This document shows positions 34,229 to 44,700 of a stretch of 64,000 nucleotides of DNA, piece after piece (the first letter of the stretch is position 1; every line of letters begins with the position of its first letter). Below the pieces are notes generated by a model, which was not told the DNA's origin, searched no databases, and was given only the letters and a program-made list of their open reading frames with translations. This DNA is from Sphaerolaimus hirsutus (taxonomy: Eukaryota; Nematoda; Chromadorea; Monhysterida; Sphaerolaimidae). The DNA lies in contig OZ038459.1 of assembly GCA_964036195.1 (NCBI GenBank), positions 16,613,206-16,677,205 of the forward strand, given 5' to 3'. The translations under genes and the position numbers were made by a program.

Positions 34229-34653
34229 TACCGTATTACCTCGAAATACCCCCATGGGGGTTTATTATTTCGCCAGCAAAATTTGAGGGGGGGTTTATTC
34301 GAGGGGGGGTCTTATTATTTCGTCAGAAATTTTCGTAAGGATCGTAGTAAATAGAAGGCATTTGCATGCCCAAAACAGGTAATAAATGTGTCCAAACAAG
34401 ATATATTTGGACATAAAAACGTAGATTAGGTACACAAACATGTCCATGTGTAGCTGCAATACAGATAAACAGTAATATACATCATGTACATTGCATACAT
34501 GATGTATTTATTATGTACATGACGTACATCATTCCGAAGGGGGGGGGTATTTCGAGGGGGGGGTTTATTATTTCCCCAGCTGATTTTGAGGGGGGGTTAA
34601 TTCGAGGGGGGGGGTTAATTCAAGGGGGGGGGATAATTCGAGGTAATACGGTA
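34229..34653. mobile_element. TACCGTATTT foldback element, G-rich subfamily
   Basis: 425 bp; left end TACCGTATTACCTCGAAATA, right end TTCGAGGTAATACGGTA, with several copies of a G-run plus TTATTTCG unit at both sides. Non-coding. Confidence 0.75.
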
Positions 34654-34962
34654 TTTACAAATTTGTCAAGGTGGAATTAAATGACAATATTTGTCAGGAC
34701 CAGGAACAAAAATCTTGTCACGGGCAAGTAACAATGGCAAAACCTCCGAAAAAAAGTATTTTTTCCAAAGTGAATTTTCGAATTTTCGATTTTTCCTCAA
34801 ATTAATTTTCGAATTTTCGAATCTATTTGAGCAATTTTCGAATTTTTTGGGGTAGTTTTCGTATTGTTTAACATAATTTTCGAATTTTCTTGGAGAAATA
34901 TTGAATTTGAACCTTTGAATGCCGTATTCATATAGTTTTAAAGGTTGGATCTCTTTTTAACT

Positions 34963-35078
34963 AACCGTAAATACACCCACCCCCTTGAATTAGCCTCCCC
35001 CTTCAAAATACAACCGGGTCTGAATGTGCACTCTGGAAATATAAACTCCCTGAGTTGGTATTTCGAGAAAATACAGTA
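34963..35078. mobile_element. TACCGTATTT-type element, decayed
   Basis: AACCGTAAATACACCCACCC at the left and TTTCGAGAAAATACAGTA at the right; a diverged short copy. A further G-rich fragment of the family starts at about 35119. Confidence 0.5.
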
Positions 35079-35300
35079 TTTTCACTGTAATTTGGCTTAG
35101 TTTAGTAAATTTTACACAAATACTATATTTCCTCGAATTACCCCCAGGGGGTTTATTTTTTCAAAGTGAAAATTTTGAGGGGGGAGGGGGCATTTTGAGG
35201 GGGGGGGGTATTATTCCGTCAGGAATTTTTTGAAATCCCAGTACTAATTTGTTGTTTGTAACAACGCAGACACGGAAAATGCAATAAAAACGGGGGTGCA

Positions 35301-35546
35301 CTGATACGCACATCTGCCCGTTACGCACATTTGCCCGTTTTTTTTCTATTTGGCTATTGGCTATTTTTCACTGTTTTTTTCACTTGACACATTTTCAAGT
35401 GATTTTCAGATATGAGTGAAGTGAAAAAAGTTCACTAATGTCATTGCGCAACTTTTTTTCACTTTACTCATATCTGAAAATCACTTGAAAAAGTGTCAAG
35501 TGAAAAAAACGGGCAAATGTGCGTAACGGGCAGATGTGCGTATCAG
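35301..35546. mobile_element. 246-bp near-perfect palindrome, CTGATACGCACA ends
   Basis: CTGATACGCACATCTGCCCG at the left is mirrored at the right end, followed inward by TTACGCACATTTGCCCG. The inner CACTTGACAC...AAGTGATTTTCAGATATGAG is mirrored by CTCATATCTGAAAATCACTT. Almost the entire element can form one hairpin. No clear target duplication. Confidence 0.8.
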
Positions 35547-35824
35547 GCCTGCCCCATAAAAACCACCATGTAAATATAAGAGTCTACACACTCAAGTAAA
35601 AATATGTATTTTTCGAGTGTATATACCAATGCAATTTAAAAACTGTTGCGTGAACAGTATGCTGCGTGGTGCTGAAAATCTGGACAGCATCATAGGTGTT
35701 TTTCTCCGTGCTATAAATTCGAATTAAACCTTCAATTTCCCAGTGATAATTTCATTCAATTCACATGAACGCAGTCATTAAATATCGAAACCAACGTAGG
35801 TACATTTATAATACATTTTAGGTA

Positions 35825-36011
35825 TACCGTATTTCTTCTAATAGGACGGCATACCTCCAGTAAAACGGCACCTCCAATAAAACGGCAGGTCTTGGCACTA
35901 TTTCACACAAACAAAAATTTCACCTGCAATAGAACGGCAGGTAAAAAAGTTTACGAAAAAAAATGTTTCAGTAAGAACGGTTTTCGCTCTTCTATAACAA
36001 GAATTACGGTA
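35825..36011. mobile_element. TACCGTATTT foldback element, TTCT subfamily, short
   Basis: 187 bp; ends TACCGTATTTCTTCTAATAG and GAATTACGGTA; internal CCTCCAATAAAACGGC units as in 22478-22862. Confidence 0.75.
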
Positions 36012-36319
36012 AGTACGTTAATAACTGGCCGTGCTCGCCTCAAATGCGTAAACACATTTCGACGCCAGATTTCGACGCCAGAACTTGAACGACCGTAATG
36101 GATAGTGGACCTGGTCATGACAGTGGGCCGCGAGCGGAAACCGCGCGCAATGATTAGCCGCTCGGGCGGCGTGTCAATAGCAGCGGCGCGGCCGCCCCGG
36201 CGCAGATTGCATCCGCTATCCCCTCTGTCTTCGTTTGTTCGATTGGTTCGGAACGCTACCCGAATTGAGTCGGCACCAGAATGGAGCCTGTGGTACTCTG
36301 GTGGATCGGCAAAACCGGG

Positions 36320-36632
36320 TACCGGTCATAAACCCTGTTAAATGTCAGGTGTCATGTAAATGAAAGATTCTGTAAAATGTCAAATGTCATGTAAAAGGCC
36401 CTGTAAAGTGTTCAAATAATAGTGTAACGTATCCAAAAGTGTTATGTCTAAAAGTAAGATTTGGATACAAAAAAACATAAGATTTGTGTACATAGAAGAA
36501 GGTTTGGATTAAAATGCCACTTTACATCTTTTACATGACACATGACATTTTACAGGGCCGGAATAACACGTAAAATTACTTTACAGTTTCTTTTACACTT
36601 TACAAGGTCTTTTTCAGTGTGTGGGACTGCTC
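36320..36632. mobile_element. CAGTCCC foldback element, decayed
   Basis: Recognisable by AAACCCTGTTAAATGTC and GTCATGTAAA at the left and TGACATTTTACAGGG plus TGTGTGGGACTGCTCCCGC at the right. An unrelated AT-rich stretch lies between. Confidence 0.5.
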
Positions 36633-36639
36633 CCGCTAT

Positions 36640-38344
36640 CGGTAACAATCCCGCACTGTTCGAGTAAATATTTTCTGGAAAATTCGGTTATTTACATGTT
36701 GTGAATTCCATCACAACGAGATTTTACTTGTCACTTGTCACTTGATCAATTTGTCACTTGACGCAAGCACACAATTGTCGTTTGGACCAATCCTATGTCT
36801 CCCTTTCGATCGGATGATAGTTTATCCTATATATGTCAACTGGACACTGCATTCGATCATAACAGGGTCGGTAAAATCCGGTTCCGGGTCGGGTTACGTA
36901 CCGAGCTAAATCGGGTCGGTACAATCCGGTTCCATTTCGGGTTGTGTACCGAGCTCAATCTGTTGTTGGTGGTCTATCTGTGCCGCTATCATGCGGCGCG
37001 GCGCCGAGTAATTGCTATCGGCGTAGCACCGGAAAGTAATCCGTCCAGCGGGCGCGCGCTCTAGCCTATCATTTGCAGCTGAACTTTCAATTTTGATCGC
37101 GGCCGGTTCCATTTAGGTGGGTCGCATAGTTGCCGATTAAGGATCGGGTTTAAGTGTGTGTGAATATCTGATTTTACACTCGACCGGGAAATGTTGTTAT
37201 TTATGTATATACTCCACGGACAGCATGCTATGCTTTTTTCTGAAGGAAACATTCCATCACCGAATTCCATGACGTCATCGTTAATTAAATAAAAATTATT
37301 CTGGAATAAAAAGAAAAAGCGTTTCAGGAAGATACATTCGTTGCTTGTAGGCGTCTCCGCTATTTTTCATTTTTCAATATTTTTCCAGTTTGTGGAAGTG
37401 CGTACATAAGTACCCTGCCGGCGCCTTACGACTACGACATAACTAATTTCAGGTGCATACTTTGCGGTCCGCCGAGCATATGATGATGATATTTTATCAA
37501 CGTACACGATGTAATCAATTCACTCGTGTCAACTCCACAGCCCCAGTTTGAACCACCCTTCAAAATCACATTGATCAAATGTATTTTCGAGTGTGCTCAG
37601 CACCTAAACGCAACCCCTCGAATGAAATTGGGTATGCCGGACCGGATGCGAGCGCATATAGAATTGGCTGCATTTATGTTAGCTAATCTCATGTAGCTCA
37701 ATTGTCTTAAATACCTAGCTGAATGGAAAGCTCGCTAAGCCGTGTAAGCTGTTGAGAGTTCTCACGTTGTTGAAATTTGCATTCACGCCGCCCGGCTGTG
37801 TCCTTCTCATTTAGTTGATCGAGATATTGAACATGAATTGAGTCTTGTAGTGTTTTATATCTACCTACAGAGAAGTATTTACGGTTTTTATGAATGCCCA
37901 TTATCATTTAAATACCCATACATAATATCTTTCATGAAGACCTATTGCGAATTGGTTGTACAAAGAACCAGTATTCCAGCTACAAATAGCTTTGCAAAGT
38001 CTATTTTACGCATTTATTGAGGTAGGATGAATTACCTAGTTGAGAACAACCTCGTGAGTAATCACACAACCGCTACAAAAATGTAAATTATCATTAATTG
38101 TTCCGGCACAGATTCACAACGACAAAATCTCACGCATTTGTGACGTAGATAAACGCATTTATAATATTTCGCGAAAAGCACAGTTTCCCCGACGTTTTTC
38201 TTTCTTTCTAAATTTTTGCCAAAATCGCACTTTCTAATTTCATTATTCCCCCAGCTTCACTAACTAATACAAGCATTTGCCAGCGGTGCCCGGTTCCGAA
38301 CTTTTCGCAACCCACTCGCGTTAATCCCCGCAACAAACGTCAAA
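36640..38344. other. intergenic DNA before the DUF4440 gene
   Basis: No coding exon recognised. A unit of about 45 bp (GGTCGGTAAAATCCGGTTCC...) occurs twice in tandem at about 36866-36960. An ACTCGGCGGAC-type foldback lies at 37211-37477. Confidence 0.4.
37211..37477. mobile_element. foldback element, ACTCGGCGGAC family
   Basis: ACTCCACGGACAGCATGCTA at the left, GCGGTCCGCCGAG at the right; the left end is diverged. Non-coding. Confidence 0.5.
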
Positions 38345-40017
38345 ATGTCCGGTACGTAGTGCTCTGTTCCACTTGTGTGTATGTGAAAGTGCCTGCGCAC
38401 ACTAGTTTTCAACTGAAATTCTGAAGACTCCCAAATCAGCTTTGAACAAATTTGAGTTTTCCAGAATAAGGTGTCTGTCAACTGCAGTTGACAGAGATGA
38501 AAAGACTCATTTTAGAACCCAAATCTGTTCAAAGCTGATCTATGAGTTTTCAAAATATCGGTCGAAAACTAGTCTGTGCGGGCACAATCAGACATTGCGC
38601 AGTGCAACACTCTCACCTTCACACAGGTCTACTGAATGAAATCAAGGGTCGCCAGGTGGAGTTCATGAAGGCGTTCAATGGGGGAAACGCGGCCCAGGCG
38701 GCTGAATTGTACGATCCGGATGGATTTTTCATGCCGCACGGCCGCGACCCGGTGAACGGGCGCACCGGCATCGAGGCGTACTTTAGACAGGTGTGCGTGC
38801 TGCACCTTGGACGTAAAGTGGTCGTTCGGGGGGATCTCCCAGACCTTGTGAAGTTCCCTGTAAAAAGTGAAATGTCAGGCAAAGTGTCTTGAGTCATGTA
38901 AACGAGTTTGCCATTTTATGGGCCATTTTAGATCGCTTTTGACACTGCGGGACATTTGAAATTTTACAGGGTGCGGGCGGGACTGAAAGAGGCTTTTGTA
39001 ATCACCCAACCCGACTCTGGCAGTTTAGTAAATATCAGCCAAAAAATTGGTAGAGCTAGGTAAATCCCATTCTATTTGGGATAATTCGGCTAACTGGGTT
39101 CATTTCTATGCAGTGTCAATAACCACGAGAACAAAAGAATGTCAATTGAAAGCAATTTGTAACATTCGCCGGTTCTTGAATGGAACATTCGAGTGATGAA
39201 AGGTGGGCAATTGTGCCTGCGCACACTAGGTAGTTGACAACCGAAACTTCCACAACTGATAAATGTGTTTTGAACACATTTAAATTTACCAGAATGAACA
39301 ATGTTTGCAATCCATTAGCAGTAATTGACAAACCCATCATTCTGGTAAACTCAAATGTGCTTTAAAACGATTTATCTCGGGAAATCTCGGTTTTCGACTA
39401 GGTATTTAGTGTCTGCAGGGCCATTAGATCTCTCAGCGATGGATGAACATTAGGATCGCTGCCACTTCTCAAAGCACCGCAAAACCCAGCCATTGACAAG
39501 ATTGACAAAACACTGACAACTCAAGTACTTGTCAATATTTCCGCACAGGACATGGCCGAGGGCGTCAAGTCGGTGCAGATCATCACCGAGGAGGTGAACG
39601 GCGCGGGCGACTGGGCGTTCGAGCGCGGCTGCTACCAGCTGGAGGGCACCCGCGGCACCGAGACCGGCGCGTTAGTGCACCTAGAAATATACCCTATTCC
39701 TCGAAATAGCCCCTCAATGTTTGCACTATGAAAAAAGCCCCTGGGTGTATTTCAGGGAATACGGTAATATGTGGACGGTTTTTATGCCTCTGAGGAAAAA
39801 TGCCGTTATCAGAATGTACCCGAAAAGAACATGTCGGGCTTATAAAATTTTCTGTCGGGCTTTGGCTTACGGGCGTAAAAAACGTTCTTATCTATCGAAA
39901 GTACTAATCCGTATCTTCCTTTTTCCGCGCAGCTACCTGTTGGTGTGGAAGAAAGTCGGAGGTAAATGGCTAATCCACAACGATTGTTTCAACGTGATCA
40001 AGCCAGCGCAGGCATAA
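38345..40017 (+). CDS. DUF4440 / SnoaL-like NTF2-fold protein
   Basis: Four exons in phase: 38345-38351 (only ATG TCC G), 38627-38790, 39549-39670, 39933-40017; 378 nt, 125 aa. The order is an N-terminal helix (KGRQVEFMKAFNGGNA), then YDPDGFFMPHG, a GIEAYF helix, a strand-rich half (VQIITEEVNG, WAFERGCYQLEG) and LLVWKKVGGKWLIHNDCFN. This is the small DUF4440 alpha+beta barrel related to ketosteroid isomerase; 125 residues is the usual length. Members without known partners may be enzymes or binding proteins, so no specific reaction is claimed. No signal peptide or membrane segment is visible, so a cytosolic location is likely. All three introns contain transposons: 38391-38585, 38827-38985 with 39219-39422, and 39690-39766. 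Confidence 0.9.
38391..38585. mobile_element. foldback element, GCACACTAGTTTTC family
   Basis: Fills most of intron 1 of the DUF4440 gene. Left GCGCACACTAGTTTTCAACT, right GAAAACTAGTCTGTGCGGGC; central CAACTGCAGTTGACAG is itself palindromic. Confidence 0.75.
38827..38985. mobile_element. CAGTCCC foldback element, intron 2 of DUF4440 gene
   Basis: GGGGATCTCCCAGACCTTGT at the left and TTTTACAGGGTGCGGGCGGG at the right, with diverged inner arms. It starts about 36 bases after the donor at 38791. Confidence 0.6.
39219..39422. mobile_element. foldback element, GCACACTAGTT family
   Basis: GCGCACACTAGGTAGTTGAC at the left; arms AAATGTGTTTTGAACACATT and TTACCAGAATG mirrored by CATTCTGGTAA; right end TCGACTAGGTATTTAGTGT, diverged. 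In intron 2 of the DUF4440 gene. Confidence 0.65.
39690..39766. mobile_element. TACCGTATTT element, minimal copy
   Basis: 77 bp; TACCCTATTCCTCGAAATAG at the left, TTCAGGGAATACGGTA at the right. In intron 3 of the DUF4440 gene. Confidence 0.6.
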
Positions 40018-40081
40018 ACTGCAGTCCTCGCTGAGAAGTCTCGGTTTTGTAGACAAAACAGTGGTGTCGTGTGTCATTAGC

Positions 40082-40087
40082 AATAAA
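40082..40087 (+). terminator. polyadenylation signal of DUF4440 gene
   Basis: AATAAA 65 bases after the stop codon at 40015-40017, with TG-rich sequence just upstream and AT-rich sequence downstream. Confidence 0.65.
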
Positions 40088-40181
40088 TAGGATCCGCACA
40101 TGTGGACAGTATTCAGCACAATTCACATGCTTTAAAATTATGGCGAAGTTAGAGTGGCTGGGCAGCGTCTGAAATTCAATG

Positions 40182-40530
40182 TACCGTATATCCTCGAATA
40201 TGACCCACCCCCTCGAACAGCTCCCCCCTGTCTGCCAGGTGGGAAAAAATAGCTTCCTCTCTTGAATAACTCCACCTCTGGGGGAAAATGCAATGTGGTA
40301 CAGCAGATACATAATGTGTACGCATTGTATACCAAAGTGTTTACGTACCTTTTTGTTGTTGTTGAGCCATACATTAGCTGAATTACATGACATGACAGAA
40401 TGCATTCATATAATGAATAAGGTCGAAGTGTTCTGAGGAAAAAATTACTCCCTCCGTCGAATATCCTCAGCCCCTTCAAAAACTTGACGAAAAATAACTC
40501 GCTTGGGGTCTTATTCGAGTAAATACGGTA
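40182..40530. mobile_element. TACCGTATTT foldback element
   Basis: 349 bp; ends TACCGTATATCCTCGAATAT and CGAGTAAATACGGTA, C-rich units inside each end. Lies just after the DUF4440 gene. Confidence 0.75.
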
Positions 40531-40701
40531 AATCGCATATTGGTTGTGGAAATACAAGTGAAACGAATATAAATTCAGCCGCAAACTTTGGTCACTTGAA
40601 CTTTGAAGTTGCCTACTGTGCTTACTAAATAGATTGTCGTGTGATTTTACTTAAGGATACTAGGTATATAACGTGATCTCCTATTTATGATTCTGGTTTA
40701 T

Positions 40702-40866
40702 TGGCCCCCCACACGCTAGTTGACATCGACACCAAATGTCAACTGGTTCCGTTCCTACTTCGAAGATTGCGTTTGACCGTCATTTGTTCACTCGTCAGCA
40801 AGCTTTGAATCGAGATCGGCACCAGTTGACATTTGGTGTCGATGTCAACTAGCGTGTGTGGGCCCA
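40702..40866. mobile_element. foldback element, CACACTAGTTGACA family
   Basis: 165 bp. Left CACACGCTAGTTGACATCGA; right TCGATGTCAACTAGCGTGTG then TGGGCCCA. The arms of about 35 bp are almost perfect, and a second GTCAACTGGTTCCG / GGCACCAGTTGACA pair lies inside. Confidence 0.8.
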
Positions 40867-41301
40867 TTGTAGCAGCAGAGCGAGTGAGGCAGTCGATTGT
40901 GTACTGAAAATTCTCTTCCTTCGATAGGCAATATTTTACCGTAGTCACTTGTATTTAGTGCAGCGTGCAATCTCTGTCCAAAATTGTTAATTTTTAGCTC
41001 TGTGGTGTTGCAGTCGAGTCGAAAGACATTCCCCTTTCCATTCGACGGTTAAGTAATGGAAATCCCCTCAATGACGAGATAAACAAAAATTATACCTATT
41101 TTCAATCCCACTCTTCCAACATTCAAGGAAAAACTAGATTGATTATGTTGATGCAAATGTTATATTGCAACATTAATGCATATAAAAAAATACATGTGAC
41201 ATATTTATATCACAATATTATGCTACAATCACTAAGTATTATCCACATCAAAATCTTTTCCTGAAATTCATTTTTCACGTTTACATATGATGAAATAAAT
41301 A

Positions 41302-41307
41302 TTTATT
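41302..41307 (-). terminator. candidate polyadenylation signal of protocadherin
   Basis: AATAAA on the minus strand, about 465 bases after the stop codon of the last exon. Other AT-rich signals nearby are possible. Confidence 0.4.
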
Positions 41308-41770
41308 GTAAAATGAGTGAGGCGAATGGCTCCTGTGGACGAAGCGACAAACATTTTTTTGCACCATTATATTTTTACATAAATAATAACAATGCTGTGA
41401 TATTAATCTGAAAAAAAAACCATTAAATGTCGACGGGAAAATATTGTGAGCATATTCTCTAGAATCAGAGTGATGTTTCAAGATAGCCATGATGTACATA
41501 TTTATTGAAATAAAGCTAGCTGACAGTTTACTCGATGCACTGCAGAATGTGGGGTAGATATGTATTTGTATTTAGTCTTTTGTAAACCATAGAACCATAG
41601 CAAGTACATACACACAGAAATGGAATTCAATTATATTAAAAACAGTATTCTGAATTGCACATTGGAAGATGCTGTGAAAATGCACTGAACGACGTAAAAA
41701 CCATTCAACAAGTCACCAAAACTGCAAACACCATCAAAATCAGGCGCCAAAACTTGCAGCACAGAACCCC

Positions 41771-44700
41771 TCAAAAATACACTCTAAACCTATTATTACC
41801 TCTTTGCGACCCCGCAACAGGAAATCTCTCATCATCATCCCTATCACTGACCACATCCAGCGACTTATCACTAAACCCACTATTCCTGTGATTTTCCGGC
41901 TGTGTCACCGCGCTCACAGTGCGCAGGGGCGGGGCGGGCGGCGCCGGGGGTAGAGAGTCGCCAGCAATCGAACCTGCTGGTCCAGCAGGTTGGATGGTGA
42001 CTTCTGTGTCCACCTGTGCGCAGCTGGTCGAATCTTCCTGGCTGTGGCTGTTGGGTGTCCTTCTCCGTCGATGCATGGGGGTTGGTGGGGCTTGGGGGTC
42101 GCTTGCAGCGGCAGAGGCGGCAGCTGCCGCTGCGGCAGCTAGCATGGGGGCACTTAGAGCCATTGGGGTCTGTGGGGGTGAGGATTGAGCATTGGTTGAT
42201 GAAGAAATGAAATTGACACGGCGAGCTCGAGAATTTCTGATACATTTTTATGTTGTTTTTCTCTCTCACAACAATGATGCGAATAAGTCGACAACATCCA
42301 GATGCTAATTTAAAAACACGTTTCAGTACTCATTCATGCAAGGTTTGACAACAGAAATGGCACTTCACACCGGACAAAATCCAGCCACAACAAATGAACC
42401 CACATTCCCCTGCTGCCTTCCATCACAATCTTCTGGCACATAACAATCTGCTCCATACATCATACCGCCGCTATTTTGATGATTTGACCCATTTTTATTG
42501 GCCCCAGCATTGTTGACTTGATTTCTCACCACTCTAGTTGGGGAAACGGAAACGGCCCGGCCCGGTGGGCGGGCACACTCGTACATAGACTCGTTGCAGT
42601 CGGTTGATACCTGAAAGGGGTCACGACAGGGGGTTGAGGGGGTTTGAAGGGGTAATGATAAGGGCGGGGGTACAATTCAAGCGGAGTGTACTAGCCTAAT
42701 TGGTAGGCACAGTAATTGGAATGAACTCAATGATGGATTGTTTTTCCTATCTTGTTTGAAGTTTTCCTAGCAAAGGTCATAAGTACATCTTTAAATACAT
42801 ACTGAATTAATTCCCTGACATGCATGGATTACACAAGCGGAAGTAATCTAGTGCAAATACTCCACAATTTTTCGCAGTATTTAAAACTCTACAATATACA
42901 CAAATACCGAAAAGCTCAAACAAGCTAGGAAAGTCTGCGAACATCGCGCTGATGGACACCAATCTGTTTAACAAAAAGCCGTACAAAAAAACAGCGGTCA
43001 GAGATCACAAACACACCACCAATTGGGCGACATGCTTTGGAAATCTGCCAACATTGTCATGCTTCTGCTGGTGGTGCGACACGCGCCTGACAGGGGGCAC
43101 CGGCATGTCATGGTGCTGGTCCCCCCTCATTCGTACACCAGCCGCAGAGGGGTGCCGCGAGTGGCCACTGATCGCATCTGCGAGACGATACCGAAATTTC
43201 CGACTCCGCCCACTCTATACGAGCACACGTTGAATTGACCAACCAGCGCTGGCCATGCGCATCTGGCCGACCTGCGGCGACGAGGGGCACACCGACCTGG
43301 CGAGCCAGTTCGGTCCGGCCTCGTTTTGATTGTCATTGTCCGAACTTGGCGCGAACTGGTTGTGTGCCCTGTTCGGCGACTGGTGCTGTTGGTGTTGATG
43401 GTGACGCAGGCGGCGCGGATTTAGTGGAGACTGGATGGGTGAATTGTGCGGTCAGTCTATGGCTAATTACTTTGACTGAACATGCGGACGACGATTAAAG
43501 CTAAATATTTGTACCAACACATACAAAAGTACGGCACGAGGTGACATCATAACTAAGGCATTCAATTCAAATGCAACACAAATCAACGCAAGTCGATCGC
43601 AAAATCACAAAGCTCACCTCGCTGCCACGAGGGCTGCAATGTCCATGTCCACTCAGAGTATCCGCAGGGGTGCTCTGAGCACTAGCACTGCTCATAGTGG
43701 GCAGGGACACAGCTATCTGCCGGGGGTCTCCCCCTTGACCCCCCATGACGCCAGCAACTTGGCCCTTGCCCCCCATGCTCGAAGTGGGGTGGTGGGAACT
43801 GTCGTAGCCGCTGCTATCGGATTGGCGGCACAAAGCAGCGTCGACCATGGCCGCGTGGCCGACTTTTTGGAGGTTTTGTCGGACCATAGACTCGGTTCTA
43901 GGCGGATGGGGAAGGTGGTTCTGTGGTTGGCTTTGCTGAGTGGGCAAGCTTGTTTGTTTGGATAGGTAAAACGCAAATCAGGGGCAGTCCCGAGCCTTGT
44001 AAAGTGTTAAGTCAACTTGCCAACTGTCATGCAAAGTATCACTTGCCATGCCAAAGATAAAGTAAAGCTTCAATTGTCATGCAAAATGCAGTAAAATAAT
44101 AAAGAAAGAAATTTCATTGACACTTTACATGCCATTTGACACTTGACTTTACACTTTGCAGGGCTCGGGACTGCCCCCAATGCAAAATCTTGACCGAGTG
44201 AAAAAATATTTCCTTGCCAAACTGTCATGCTTTTCTCTTTCACTTAGTTTCTACAGGTCGATTTGCATACCTATTCGATTTTACCTATGCACTGAAATAC
44301 TGATTTTCTAATATAACCAATGCTGCATAGAACAACGCGCAGAAATAAATATCTGCCTTGTCATCGAAAATATTGCAAAAAGTTAGCAGCAAGCCGCCAT
44401 TATCTGTCACTGAAAATTAACCTGAAAAATCACTCAAAGCCATGCAAAATCCCACAGCATCAATAAAAAAATGGCAATTAAATCCAGCCAGGCACAGCGG
44501 TTTACCTATAAGCGTCAGTAGCCAAATTGGCAAGAAATTTGTTGTTGTTGTCTAGCCACCGGGGCGCCCCATTCACGTGGTAGGGTGGCACTCGACGGCG
44601 ATATACTGGGCGCCTAGAAAGTTTTATAGCTTGCCCGTTGGCGGTTGCATTGATAGCGAAATTAAAGCAAATGGAAAAAAGCGATAGGTCAGCGAATTAA

